DNA of 64,000 bases from positions 2,356,001 to 2,420,000 of the forward strand of contig NZ_CP019082.1 of assembly GCF_001956985.1 (NCBI RefSeq), given 5' to 3'. Below are positions 1 through 8,337 of the stretch, piece by piece. The notes under the pieces are model-generated. The model was not told the origin of the DNA. It worked only from the letters and a program-made list of their open reading frames with translations, and ran no database searches. Position numbers and translations under genes: made by a program. The stretch is from Paludisphaera borealis (GTDB lineage: Bacteria; Planctomycetota; Planctomycetia; Isosphaerales; Isosphaeraceae). Numbering within the stretch: the stretch's first letter is position 1; each line of letters opens with the position of its first letter.

Positions 1-777
1 CTCGTCAAGCTGCTTCACGGGACAGAGGCCGTCGTTGACGGGGACGTAACGCTCGGGGTCGCGGCGGAACCGATTGAACGTGACCAGATTGGCGAACTGG
101 TACAACCGGCCTTGATGCGTCACGGTATACTCGGCCTGGCCGTGGATCAACCGCTTGTCGGCGACGAGGCTGACCGGGCAGTAACCCGAGAGCGCCGCTT
201 TGGTCTCCTTCTTGATCGGCCTGGGCGGCCCGTAATCGGCCGCCGCGTCGGCGGGTTTCGACGAGTCGCGGTCCGGGATCTTGGGGCGAGAAGCCAGGAG
301 CGTCGGATTGTTCGCGGGCTTGGGCTCGCGGAGCGAGATCGCGTGGCGAAGGAACCCGTTGAGTTCCTCGGGGCCGAGATACCCCTGGTGGACTTCGAGA
401 ACCTGGCGCGACGGGTCGACGATCACGCTGGCGGGGAGTCCCGAGAGCCCGAAGCCGACCGCCAGCTCCGCGTTGACGTCGGACTGGAGCTTGACCGACA
501 CGAAGCCGGTTCGAGCCTGTTCGCGAATCGTCGGCTGCGTGAACGAGTCTTGCTCCATGCGGGCGCAGTTCGGACACCAGGGGCCGGTGAACTGAATCCA
601 GAGCAGTTGATCGCGTTCCTTGGCTTCCGCCAGGGCCGAGCCGTAGTCGTCGCGCCAGGCGATGGCGTCGTCGGTCGGTTCAGAAGCGGCCGGCGCGCTC
701 GCCAGCAAGCTCAACGCGGCGAGCGCTGCGAATACGCCGGGGACCACCCGGCGCATCCGGCGACGATGGAGCGTCAT
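1..777 (-). CDS. Secreted thioredoxin-fold protein with C-terminal YHS-like domain (3' end beyond window)
   Basis: The open frame starts at ATG 777 behind a GAGGAG ribosome site and runs off the left edge, so at least 259 residues are present and the C-terminus is missing. Residues 10-31 form a hydrophobic signal segment. A thioredoxin-like fold follows, with a WCPNC motif (Cys68 and Cys71) close in type to the DUF255/thioredoxin_7 group of periplasmic disulfide proteins. From about residue 195 a GYCPVSL start and a YQFAN/F.RDPERY pattern resemble a YHS domain, often linked with metal handling. The likely role is an exported redox or metal-associated protein; the substrate is unknown. It lies downstream of the FloA cluster on the same strand, but about 320 bp away, so operon membership is unclear. 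Confidence 0.8.
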   Translation of the reverse strand, partial: MTLHRRRMRRVVPGVFAALAALSLLASAPAASEPTDDAIAWRDDYGSALAEAKERDQLLWIQFTGPWCPNCARMEQDSFTQPTIREQARTGFVSVKLQSDVNAELAVGFGLSGLPASVIVDPSRQVLEVHQGYLGPEELNGFLRHAISLREPKPANNPTLLASRPKIPDRDSSKPADAAADYGPPRPIKKETKAALSGYCPVSLVADKRLIHGQAEYTVTHQGRLYQFANLVTFNRFRRDPERYVPVNDGLCPVKQLDE

Positions 778-1096
778 CGTGCATCTCCTCATCAATCGGG
801 GGTTCGCTTGATGTCGTGATCGAGTGTTCGTCCGAGAATCGGACACACTCCATCCGTGGAGATGCCACCCTGGCGTATCGAGCGGTGCCATGCCATTGGC
901 GTTGAGCTTGGACGATTTCCCGTCCACGCAGGGTATCGACGTCCCCGTGAGCCGACTTCAGGCGATTCGGCCGAAGATCCTCGGTCGGAGACGAGAGGGG
1001 CCGTGAATCGCTCAGACTCGTTGAAGGCGCGCGAATCCCGACGACCGCGAGAACGACGAGAATCGGCCGACGCCGAGTCGTCGCGGCGGTCGCGGC
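778..1096. other. Intergenic region with one hairpin
   Basis: No convincing gene is seen. A hairpin sits at 822-850: outer arms GAGTGT/ACACTC and inner arms TCCGA/TCGGA around a GAA loop. It lacks a T-tract, so it could be a weak terminator for the gene ending at 1097 or a leader structure of the thioredoxin gene starting at 777. Short open frames here are Arg/Ser-rich and look like chance frames in high-GC DNA. Confidence 0.35.
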
Positions 1097-1861
1097 TCAA
1101 CGGCTGCGCAGCCGCCGCCGCACGCTGACCGGCGGCTGGAGGATCTCGGCGAGCACGATGGTTTCGCGCAGTTTAGTCGGAGTGCCGAGCATCTCCTTGA
1201 TATCGCGCGCCTGGAGCAGCGGCCCTGCCGACGAGCGCTCAAGCCCCAGGTCGCGAGCGGGCGCGCTGCTGCTGATCATGGACGCGGACAGGGGCGTCAA
1301 ATTCGACGTCAGCGGCGCGGTGTCGAGCGGTCGGCCGCGGCTCAGCGACATCGACCGGCCCACCTGGTCGGAAAGCGCGCGACGCGTTTCGGGCTCGGCC
1401 TGAGTCGGGCGAGCCGGCGCCGCGGTGCGACGCCCGCGACCGGCCTTCCGCGATTGCGTACCGCGCTGGGGCTTCGGCCCGCCACGGGCGGCGACGGCCG
1501 CGGCCGCCGCGTTGCGAATCGGCGCCGACATGATCCGGCGATTGGTGACCGGATCGACGAAGACGACCTCGTCGTCCATGACGTAGACGTTGGCGTCGTT
1601 GAGGTTCGCCGCGAGTCGCGGCTCGCTTTCCGGAGGAGCGCCCGGCGTCCGGAAGGCCAGATCGCGCGAGGCCGCCCCCTGAAGCGTCCCTTCCGCCAGC
1701 CCTCGTTCGCCCCCCGGCCCCTGTCCTGGGCCGGGCCGGGCACCCGGGCGCACCGGTCGTGGGGGCAAGGGCTGGGTTTCGCGATTCAGCAGCGACGTGA
1801 GCGCCCAGATCGCCAGGAACGTCAGCGGCACGATGAACTGGAACAGGATTTCAAGTCTCAT
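1097..1861 (-). CDS. Membrane-anchored protein of unknown function, FloA neighbour
   Basis: Unrecognised 254-residue protein. Residues 5-22 form a single hydrophobic segment directly after the start, so it is probably an N-terminally anchored protein with its bulk in the periplasm or the cytoplasm. The rest is Pro/Arg/Ala-rich and low in complexity, except for a short ordered stretch near residues 88-112 (NDANVYVMDDEVVFVDP) and another near residues 215-245. It follows floA after 60 bp on the same strand, in what looks like an nfeD-floA-this gene transcription unit, so a role in membrane domain organisation is possible but unproven. Codon use matches the neighbours and a start at the ATG just before the membrane segment is natural. 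Confidence 0.7.
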   Translation of the reverse strand: MRLEILFQFIVPLTFLAIWALTSLLNRETQPLPPRPVRPGARPGPGQGPGGERGLAEGTLQGAASRDLAFRTPGAPPESEPRLAANLNDANVYVMDDEVVFVDPVTNRRIMSAPIRNAAAAAVAARGGPKPQRGTQSRKAGRGRRTAAPARPTQAEPETRRALSDQVGRSMSLSRGRPLDTAPLTSNLTPLSASMISSSAPARDLGLERSSAGPLLQARDIKEMLGTPTKLRETIVLAEILQPPVSVRRRLRSR

Positions 1862-1921
1862 GAGCGTTGATCCCTGGATGCAAGCCGGGGCGAGGCGAGG
1901 CGGTCGGCGGGCCGTCGACGG

Positions 1922-2995
1922 TTACTGCTGGGCGCCGGAGGCCTCGCGGCGGACGTTGCCGGCGTCGGCGATCGAGTTCCGCATCTCCGTGTCCGCCTGG
2001 ATGTTGCGCAGATTGTAATACTCGTTGATCCCGAGGTTGCCCTTCCGGAAGGCCTCGGCGATGGCCAGCGGAATCTCGGCCTCGGCCGCGACGACCTTGG
2101 CCCGGTTCTCTTGCACTGCGGCCATCTGCTCTTGCTCCTGGGCCACCGCGAACGCCCGCCGCTCCTCGGCCTTCGCCCGGGCGACGCGGGTGTCGGCCTC
2201 GGCCTGGAGGGCCTGAAGGTTGGCGCCGATGTTGTCGCCCACGTCGATGTCGGCGATGTCGATCGAGAGGATCTCGTACGCGGTTCCGGCGTCGAGACCC
2301 TTTTCCAGTACGCGCTTGGAGATCGAGTCGGGCTTGCCGAGCACCTGCAGGTGAGTCTCCGCCGAGCCGATGGCGTTGACGATGCCCTCGCCGACGCGGG
2401 CGATGATGGTCTCGTCGGTGGCGCCGCCGACCAACCGGTCGAGGTTGGTCCGCACCGTGACCTTCGCCTTCACCTTCAACTGAATGCCGTTGCGGGCGAC
2501 GCCGTCGATCGTCGGCCGCCCCTGGGCCGGGTCGGGACAGGGAATGACCTTGGGATTGACGCTCGTCTGCACAGCTTCGAGCACGTTACGACCGGCCAGG
2601 TCGATCGCGGCGGCGCGCTTGTACGAGAGCGGGATGTCGGCCCGGTTGGCCGCGATCAACGCCCGGACCACGTTGGGCACGTTGCCGCCGGCCAGATAGT
2701 GCGCTTCGAGCGACCGCGTCGTAAGACCGTCCTTCTCCGAGAGACCCGCCTGGTACGCCATGATCTTCGACCGGACGATGATATTCGGATTTACCTTCCT
2801 GAACGACATCCCCACCAGATCCATGATGCTGACGTTGGCGTGGGTCAGGAACGCCTGAATCCAGAGGTTGAAATATTTGGTTATGAAAATTCCGCCCAGC
2901 AGCGCGATCACGCCGACCGTGATGATCCCCAGCCAGAACAGCGTCGACATCGGAATCTGGGGGGGAGGCGCCTGCGCTATAAGCGTGAAAATCAT
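1922..2995 (-). CDS. floA: Flotillin-like membrane scaffold protein FloA
   Basis: The 357-residue product matches the bacterial FloA (UPF0365) family. These SPFH-type scaffold proteins oligomerise in functional membrane microdomains. A hydrophobic anchor spans about residues 18-40, then comes an SPFH-like core ([18 protein letters not shown], then [20 protein letters not shown]) and a long Ala/Glu-rich coiled-coil region (about 265-325) typical for flotillins. Its length is slightly above the usual 320-335 residues because of a short N-terminal extension. The start ATG overlaps the stop codon of the upstream short nfeD gene (ATGA), indicating translational coupling. Pairing of FloA with an NfeD partner is well known from Bacillus (yqfA/yqeZ-type operons). 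High confidence. Confidence 0.95.
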   Translation of the reverse strand: MIFTLIAQAPPPQIPMSTLFWLGIITVGVIALLGGIFITKYFNLWIQAFLTHANVSIMDLVGMSFRKVNPNIIVRSKIMAYQAGLSEKDGLTTRSLEAHYLAGGNVPNVVRALIAANRADIPLSYKRAAAIDLAGRNVLEAVQTSVNPKVIPCPDPAQGRPTIDGVARNGIQLKVKAKVTVRTNLDRLVGGATDETIIARVGEGIVNAIGSAETHLQVLGKPDSISKRVLEKGLDAGTAYEILSIDIADIDVGDNIGANLQALQAEADTRVARAKAEERRAFAVAQEQEQMAAVQENRAKVVAAEAEIPLAIAEAFRKGNLGINEYYNLRNIQADTEMRNSIADAGNVRREASGAQQ

Positions 2996-3570
2996 GGAGA
3001 ATCCTCAATGAGAGAAGCGATGTGTTCGGTGGGAGCAGCGGCCGACGCACGCGTCCCGAGCTGGGACGAGTCGACGTCGGCCGGTCGTCGTAAAGCCCGG
3101 ACGACCAGTTGCCCGGAGCGTGATCGCACGACCCGCACCAGCGCGCCTTCCGGGATGAAGCCTTCTTCGGCCAACCCGTCGTAGCGCCGGCCTTCGATCT
3201 CGACGTGTCCGCTCGGGCGCAAGGGCGACAGCGCCCGGCCCTCGCAGCCGACGACGAGCGGAAGGTTCAATTCAGGATGGGAGACGCCGATCTCGTCAGG
3301 CGCGGGGGGCTTGAGAAAGAACTTGCGCGACATCGGCGAGTGCGTCCAGAGCCAGAACGCCAGCATCGCCGTCATCGGGACCGCCGCGCAATCGACGACC
3401 AGGAAGACGGCGCCGAGACGCGTCGAGTACTGGAATGCGTGCCACAGGCTGAGGCCCACGCAGAACAGCGCGCTGAAGCCGATGAAACCGCCCGACGGCA
3501 CGAAAACTTCGACGATCAAGAGCAACAGCCCGATGACGAGGAAGGCGATCGGCCAGAACAACATGGTCAT
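2992..3570 (-). CDS. Short NfeD-family membrane protein, FloA partner
   Basis: A 192-residue protein with three predicted membrane segments (about residues 2-23, 26-46 and 52-75) and a C-terminal OB-fold NfeD domain ([21 protein letters not shown]). It lacks a protease domain, so it belongs to the short NfeD class (NfeD1a-like) that pairs with flotillins. The frame is open 17 codons further upstream, but ATG 3570 is preferred: a GGGAGGGGG ribosome site lies 5-13 bases before it and the membrane segment begins directly after it. The stop overlaps the floA start by four bases. A second, long NfeD protein is encoded at 25958-28153, so this genome carries both types. The 249-bp gap to the plus-strand gene at 3820 holds the divergent promoters. 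Confidence 0.9.
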   Translation of the reverse strand: MTMLFWPIAFLVIGLLLLIVEVFVPSGGFIGFSALFCVGLSLWHAFQYSTRLGAVFLVVDCAAVPMTAMLAFWLWTHSPMSRKFFLKPPAPDEIGVSHPELNLPLVVGCEGRALSPLRPSGHVEIEGRRYDGLAEEGFIPEGALVRVVRSRSGQLVVRALRRPADVDSSQLGTRASAAAPTEHIASLIEDSP

Positions 3571-3819
3571 GACGCCCCCTCCCCGCGATCGGCTTGAATC
3601 CGCCGTCGACTCAACCGTCAAAGCTTGCCTCGATGCACCAGATCGCTAGTCTACTCGATCCGAGCCGCCAGTGGCCAATGCTCTTGAAATCGAGGCGATC
3701 GAGCACCGAACGGCCGCGATGTGTTAGGCTTCTCCTTATTCATGGCGGCCGGCTCGGCAGGACGGTATGTTCCGATCGCGAGCGACGGGCGGTCCTTGAA
3801 AGCGGTGAAGGAGAGGGTC

Positions 3820-5061
3820 TTGGCTGATCGGTCGACCGCGGCGAGAGAACCCGAGGCGGCGGCCCCGGGGCGGGGAGGCGTCGCGATCCGGAAGCTGGAA
3901 TTGTTCCGGATCGACGTGCCATTGAAGAAGCCGATCAAGCACGCCTCGTATGAGCGGACGTCGAGCGAGAACCTCGTGGTTCGGGTCGAGCTGACGACCG
4001 GCCAGGCGGGCTACGGCGAAGGCGTTCCGCGGTCGTACGTCACCGGCGAAACGATCGACTCGACGTTCAAGGCGCTCAGCGGCTCGGACTGGGCGCGGAC
4101 GATCGGCAAACCGTCGAGCTTCGCCGAGGTCGTCGGCCGGCTCGAACGGCTCAGCCTGCCCGAGATCGACGCCGACCCGCGCGGGATGGCCGGCAACGCG
4201 GCCCGATGCGCCCTGGAGTTGGCCGTTCTGGACGCCTACGGCCGGACTTTCGGCGAATCGATCGGCCGGGCGGTCGAGCTGGCGGACGTCGACGGCCTGA
4301 GGCGTTTCGACGCCCCGCGCGGGGCTCGCTACAGCGCGGCGATCACGGCCGAATCGCGTCGCAAGGAGATCGTCTCGGCAATCAAGTTTCGCGTATACGG
4401 CTTCCGTGACGTGAAAACGAAGGTGGGCGTCGTCGGCCAGGACGACCCGAAGCGACTCGAAACGCTCCGGCGCATCCTGGGACGGCGGATGGACGTCAGG
4501 CTCGACGCCAACGAGGCCTGGCCGGCGGCCGACTTGCTCGCCAAGGTCGCCCCCCTGCTCCGGTTCCGTCCGTCCGTGCTCGAACAGCCCGTGGCTCACG
4601 CCGAGGTCGACGCGCTGACCGATCTCCGGCCCCGGTTGGGGGTGCCGGTGATGCTCGACGAGTCGCTCTGCGGCTGGCCCGACGCAGTCGCCGCCGTCGA
4701 ACGGAAGACGGCCGACGTGCTCAACGTCCGGCTCTCCAAGTGCGGCGGGATTCTGCCGTCGCTCCGGATCATGGCGTTGGCCCATCGCAGCGGGCTGGGG
4801 GTCCAGCTCGGCTGCCATCCCGGCGAGACCGCGATCTTGTCGGCGGCGGGCCGGCACGTCGCGAGCCGGGTCGACGGCATTTGCTATCTCGAAGGTTCGT
4901 ACGACCGCCACATCCTCCGGGCGAACCTCACGCGCGACGATATCACGTTCGGCTACGGCGGCCGCGCGGGGCCGCTCAAGGGCCCTGGCCTGGGCGTCGA
5001 AGTCGACCCCGAGCTGCTGGCCGCCATGACGCGCGAGAGGCGAGTGATCACGTATGACTGA
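3820..5061 (+). CDS. Enolase-superfamily enzyme (dipeptide epimerase / muconate cycloisomerase type)
   Basis: Mandelate racemase/muconate lactonizing subgroup member of 413 residues. The catalytic set is complete: KxK acid-base lysines (VKTKVG, Lys199 and Lys201), metal ligands Asp229 (DANEAW), Glu255 (EQP) and Asp280 (DES), and the opposite lysine Lys307 (RLSKCGG). The pattern fits L-Ala-D/L-Glu epimerases, but o-succinylbenzoate synthase or a cycloisomerase is not excluded. The start is probably TTG 3820, because AAGGAGAGG lies a few bases upstream and the conserved domain begins about 20 residues in; a longer frame opens with GTG 3721 but has no ribosome site. The stop overlaps the start of the following hydrolase by 8 bp, so the two are probably co-transcribed and may act on related amide or peptide substrates. 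Confidence 0.88.
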   Translation: MADRSTAAREPEAAAPGRGGVAIRKLELFRIDVPLKKPIKHASYERTSSENLVVRVELTTGQAGYGEGVPRSYVTGETIDSTFKALSGSDWARTIGKPSSFAEVVGRLERLSLPEIDADPRGMAGNAARCALELAVLDAYGRTFGESIGRAVELADVDGLRRFDAPRGARYSAAITAESRRKEIVSAIKFRVYGFRDVKTKVGVVGQDDPKRLETLRRILGRRMDVRLDANEAWPAADLLAKVAPLLRFRPSVLEQPVAHAEVDALTDLRPRLGVPVMLDESLCGWPDAVAAVERKTADVLNVRLSKCGGILPSLRIMALAHRSGLGVQLGCHPGETAILSAAGRHVASRVDGICYLEGSYDRHILRANLTRDDITFGYGGRAGPLKGPGLGVEVDPELLAAMTRERRVITYD

Positions 5062-5917
5062 GCTTCCACACGACGACGTTCGCTTCCGAGTGTCCGACGG
5101 TTACGAGCTGCACGTCGCCGTCTGGCGGGCCGTCGGCGAAGTCAAGGGGCAGGTCGTCGTGTTGCACGGCGTCCAGAGCCATTCAGGCTGGTATCACCAA
5201 CTCGGCCAGACGCTCGCCAGGGCCGGATACACCGCCTCGTTCCCCAACCGCCGGGGCTCGGGCCCGAACCAGCAGGATCGCGGCCACGCCCCATCGGGCG
5301 GCCGACTCGTGAACGACATCGCCGAATGGATCGACCGCCTCAAGACCGAGAGCCCTGACCTGCCCGTCGCGCTCGCGGGGATCAGTTGGGGGGGCAAGGT
5401 CGCCGTGCTGACGTCGGTTCGCCGGCCGGAACTGGTCGATGCGCTCGCGCTGGTCTGCCCGGGGCTCGAACCCCAGGTCGGCGTGTCCTTGGCCGTCAAG
5501 CTGCGGATCGCCGGGGCCGCGATCTTCAACCGTCGCAAGACCTTCCCGATCCCACTCGCCGATCCGGCCCTCTTCACTGACAACGTCGAGAAGCAGGAGT
5601 TCATCCGCAACGACCCGCTGAGCCTGCGCGAGGGGACGGCAGGGCTGATGGCGGCGAGCTTCTTTATCGATCGGATGATCAAGCGAGCCCCGCGCCGGCT
5701 TCATCAACCGGCGCTTTTGATGCTGGCCGGTCGGGACCGGATCGTCGACAACGCCCGGACGCTCACCTACTTCAAGAGACTGGCGTCGACCGACCGCCGG
5801 GTCATCGACTACCCCGACGGCTGCCACACCCTGGAATTCGACCCCGACCCGACCCGCTACGCCCGCGACCTGATCACCTGGCTCGATGAGCGAATGAAGC
5901 CGAAGCGTAACACCTGA
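5054..5917 (+). CDS. Alpha/beta hydrolase (monoacylglycerol lipase/lysophospholipase type)
   Basis: A 287-residue cytosolic alpha/beta hydrolase without signal peptide. It has the VLHGVQSHSGWY oxyanion-hole strand, a GISWGG nucleophile elbow (Ser111), an acid in GRDRIVDN and the catalytic His in GCHTLEF. The RRGSG element after the second strand is typical of the serine aminopeptidase S33/Hydrolase_4 group, which includes monoacylglycerol lipases. The gene begins inside the 3' end of the enolase-superfamily gene (8-bp overlap), so the two are translationally linked. It ends 4 bp before the stop of the convergent msrB gene, so the two transcripts must overlap. Substrate unknown. Confidence 0.9.
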   Translation: MTELPHDDVRFRVSDGYELHVAVWRAVGEVKGQVVVLHGVQSHSGWYHQLGQTLARAGYTASFPNRRGSGPNQQDRGHAPSGGRLVNDIAEWIDRLKTESPDLPVALAGISWGGKVAVLTSVRRPELVDALALVCPGLEPQVGVSLAVKLRIAGAAIFNRRKTFPIPLADPALFTDNVEKQEFIRNDPLSLREGTAGLMAASFFIDRMIKRAPRRLHQPALLMLAGRDRIVDNARTLTYFKRLASTDRRVIDYPDGCHTLEFDPDPTRYARDLITWLDERMKPKRNT

Positions 5918-5921
5918 CTCG

Positions 5922-6677
5922 TCAGGAAGCGCCGCCGCCGGACGTGGAGCCCGGCCCGTGCTCGGCGGACGGTTTGGAGTTCTTGGAAGCCGACTTCGTG
6001 GACGGGGTCGTGCGCTTGCGAACGCCTCGCGACGAGGTCTTGTTCGAGGTCGTGGGTTTCACGGGCTCCGAGTCGAGCTTGAGCGAGAGCGAGTTGGTGC
6101 AGTATCGGAGACCGGTCGGCGGCGGGCCGTCTTGAAACACGTGCCCGATATGCGCCCCACAGCGAGCACATGTCACTTCGACCCGGGGCTCGATCTCGCT
6201 CTGGTCCAGGGTCTCGTCGAGCGCCTTGGCCGTGATCGGCCGCCAGAAGCTGGGCCAGCCGGTCCCGGACTCGAACTTGTGGCGGGAGTCGAACAGCTTG
6301 GCCCCGCAGCAGACGCAAAGGAACGTCCCCTTGGGGTGGCCGTGCGCGTACTTGCCCGAGAAGGCCGGCTCGGTCGCCTTCATCCGGGTCACCATGTATT
6401 GCTCATACGTCAGAAGCTTGCGCCATTCCTCGTCGGTCTTGTAAACGTGCTCAGGCTCCGCCTCGGCCGACTCCTTGGCGTCCGACGACTTGGAGTCCGC
6501 TTTCTTGGAGTCGGAACGGCCTTTGTCGTCGTTCGCGGAGGCTTTCGGCTTGTCGGTCGGTTCAGCGTCCTGGGCGACGGCGAGGGCGGGATGGAACCAC
6601 GTCGCGAGCCCGCAGGCGAGGGCGACGAGGGCGAACCTCATGGATCGGGACATGGTCATGTTCAGATTCATGGTCAT
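5922..6677 (-). CDS. msrB: Exported peptide-methionine (R)-S-oxide reductase MsrB
   Basis: MsrB reduces methionine-R-sulfoxide in oxidised proteins. The core (about residues 78-205) has the GTGWPSF substrate loop, the two zinc-binding pairs CVCC and CARC, and the resolving/catalytic segment GLRYCTNS with the nucleophilic Cys. Unlike the cytosolic enzyme (about 145 residues), this one has an N-terminal hydrophobic signal segment, a Lys/Ser/Asp/Glu-rich linker (about residues 40-75) and a 40-residue Ser/Lys-rich tail. It is therefore probably a periplasmic repair enzyme. Several in-frame ATGs lie close together at the start, and no clear ribosome site decides between them. No MsrA is fused or adjacent. 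It converges with the hydrolase gene, with only 4 bp between the stops. Confidence 0.92.
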   Translation of the reverse strand: MTMNLNMTMSRSMRFALVALACGLATWFHPALAVAQDAEPTDKPKASANDDKGRSDSKKADSKSSDAKESAEAEPEHVYKTDEEWRKLLTYEQYMVTRMKATEPAFSGKYAHGHPKGTFLCVCCGAKLFDSRHKFESGTGWPSFWRPITAKALDETLDQSEIEPRVEVTCARCGAHIGHVFQDGPPPTGLRYCTNSLSLKLDSEPVKPTTSNKTSSRGVRKRTTPSTKSASKNSKPSAEHGPGSTSGGGAS

Positions 6678-6727
6678 GGCACCCGTGGCTGGAGGAGGGA
6701 GAGGCTGGAACGCCTCGCGGCCAAGGC

Positions 6728-8236
6728 TTAGCCAGGCCGGGAAGCGTCTTCGAGGGTCGATTCACGAGCCGACGTCTTGGGGGCGTCGCTCGGCTTGATC
6801 TTGCGAGGCGAAGGCTGGATTTCGGTTTTCTTGGCTGCGAAGGCCGCCTCGACCAGCGCGGCCGTGGCGCCGCCGGGGAAACCTTCAACTACGACGACGT
6901 CGGGTCCCCGGCGCTCGACCACGCGGCAAACGTCGTCCACGCACCGCCAGAGCGAGTCGGGGATGCGGCTCGGCTGGAACGAATCCTTACCCATCCGGGC
7001 CGTCTGGTAGCGAACGTACGATTGGGCGAACTCGCGGGCCTCGTCGTCGGCGTCCCAGGTGGTGAACCAGACGAGGCCGAGCTTCTTGCCCGGCCCCTCG
7101 AACACCGCGTAGCGGTCGCCGTCCCAGCCGGCGGCCGCCGCCGAGCCCTTCTGTTTGCGAAGCAGGATCGCTGTTTGCAGCTCGCCAAGCACGTTGCGGC
7201 CCAGCTCCTTCCAGCCGTCGCCAGGCTTGAGCGCGCCCAGGTCGATCTCGGTCGGCAGGTCGGGGTGCTTGCGGAACTTCGAAGGGTGGAGGATCTGCTC
7301 GGTCGACAGCGGCGGGTTCTTGTACGCGTCGTCGATCGCCTCCCAGCCGCCGCTGTTCGCCAGGTGGGCGCAGAAGACCATGCCGCGGAGGTACGGGAAC
7401 ATCATCGATTCGACGATGACCGGAGGAGCGTCGCGGAGCGATTTGCCGCCTCCCAGCATGGGGAGGAACGGGGTCATCATGCTGATCCCGCGATCGAGGC
7501 CGTCGGCCGGCATTTTCACGATCTCGGTGCCGTCCCAGTCGTCCATGCCCACGCCCATCATGGCGAGCGTCGCCTCCCCCTCGATCAAGGCCGAGACGGC
7601 CAGCGACCGGTCGTCGTTGTTCTTGGAGTCGTGATGGAGCCCTTCGAGGTCGAAATGCTGGTCGGCCAGGGCGTGCGTCATCTCGTGGGCGATGACGGTC
7701 TTGTTCTCGTCCTTATCGAACCCCTGGGTCTTGCCGAACAGCCGGTCGAAGAACGTCGGCGGCTCCTTCTTCTTGGCTTCCGGCTCCTCGATCATGTACA
7801 TCGTCTTGGTCCGAGGATCGTAGTACGCGGCGATCTCCTCGGAATAGACCTGAACCAAAAGCGCCTTCAAGTCGACAGCGGGGGCGACCATCCCGAACGC
7901 CTTGAGCGCTTTCTCATTCGCCTCGAACTCGGCGGGAGTCATGTCCTCATCGAAGTCCTTGAGAAGCATCGCCTTCAGGTTCTCGCGCTTGGTGACGTCG
8001 CGCTTGACTTCATGCTTGAACGGGATTCGCCGGAGTCCGGGAAGGATCTTCTCGAAGGCGGTCTTGTACTGAATCTGCGCATCGCCGGCCTTGCCCTCGT
8101 CGGCCAGACGGTCGCCCGTTTTCAACAGTTCGGTCCCCGCCTTGAGTGCGGCCGACGGCTCGTCGGCGACCGCCGAACCCGAAACGATGAGGCCGAGACA
8201 GCCGAGCGAAGCCAGATTTACCAGCAGCGATTTCAT
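6728..8236 (-). CDS. Secreted gluzincin-like zinc metallopeptidase
   Basis: A 502-residue exported protein. The start is placed at ATG 8236 because a clean signal peptide (KSLLVNLASLGCLGLIVSG, then an Ala-rich cleavage region) follows directly; the frame is open further upstream but that part is not protein-like. The zinc motif HEMTH (His184, Glu185, His188) lies in HEMTHALADQHF, and a downstream EGEA about 25-30 residues later would supply the third ligand, as in gluzincins. The surrounding YYDPRTKTMYMIEE pattern is common in planctomycete metallopeptidase-like proteins. Substrate and physiological role are unknown. It is 101 bp downstream of the Pro-rich membrane protein gene on the same strand. 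Confidence 0.8.
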   Translation of the reverse strand: MKSLLVNLASLGCLGLIVSGSAVADEPSAALKAGTELLKTGDRLADEGKAGDAQIQYKTAFEKILPGLRRIPFKHEVKRDVTKRENLKAMLLKDFDEDMTPAEFEANEKALKAFGMVAPAVDLKALLVQVYSEEIAAYYDPRTKTMYMIEEPEAKKKEPPTFFDRLFGKTQGFDKDENKTVIAHEMTHALADQHFDLEGLHHDSKNNDDRSLAVSALIEGEATLAMMGVGMDDWDGTEIVKMPADGLDRGISMMTPFLPMLGGGKSLRDAPPVIVESMMFPYLRGMVFCAHLANSGGWEAIDDAYKNPPLSTEQILHPSKFRKHPDLPTEIDLGALKPGDGWKELGRNVLGELQTAILLRKQKGSAAAAGWDGDRYAVFEGPGKKLGLVWFTTWDADDEAREFAQSYVRYQTARMGKDSFQPSRIPDSLWRCVDDVCRVVERRGPDVVVVEGFPGGATAALVEAAFAAKKTEIQPSPRKIKPSDAPKTSARESTLEDASRPG

Positions 8237-8337
8237 GATTGTTTGTTTCAATCCCCGTCCCCGTGGGAGGACGAACATTAAGAAAGAGCGTCGGACGACT
8301 CGAGTTCGGTAGTTCTTCGCGGTCAATCCAGACAATA

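Noticed and set aside
3721-3819. GTG 3721 as start of the enolase-superfamily gene
   Set aside because: No ribosome site, and the N-terminal 33 residues are not family-like; TTG 3820 with AAGGAGAGG fits better.
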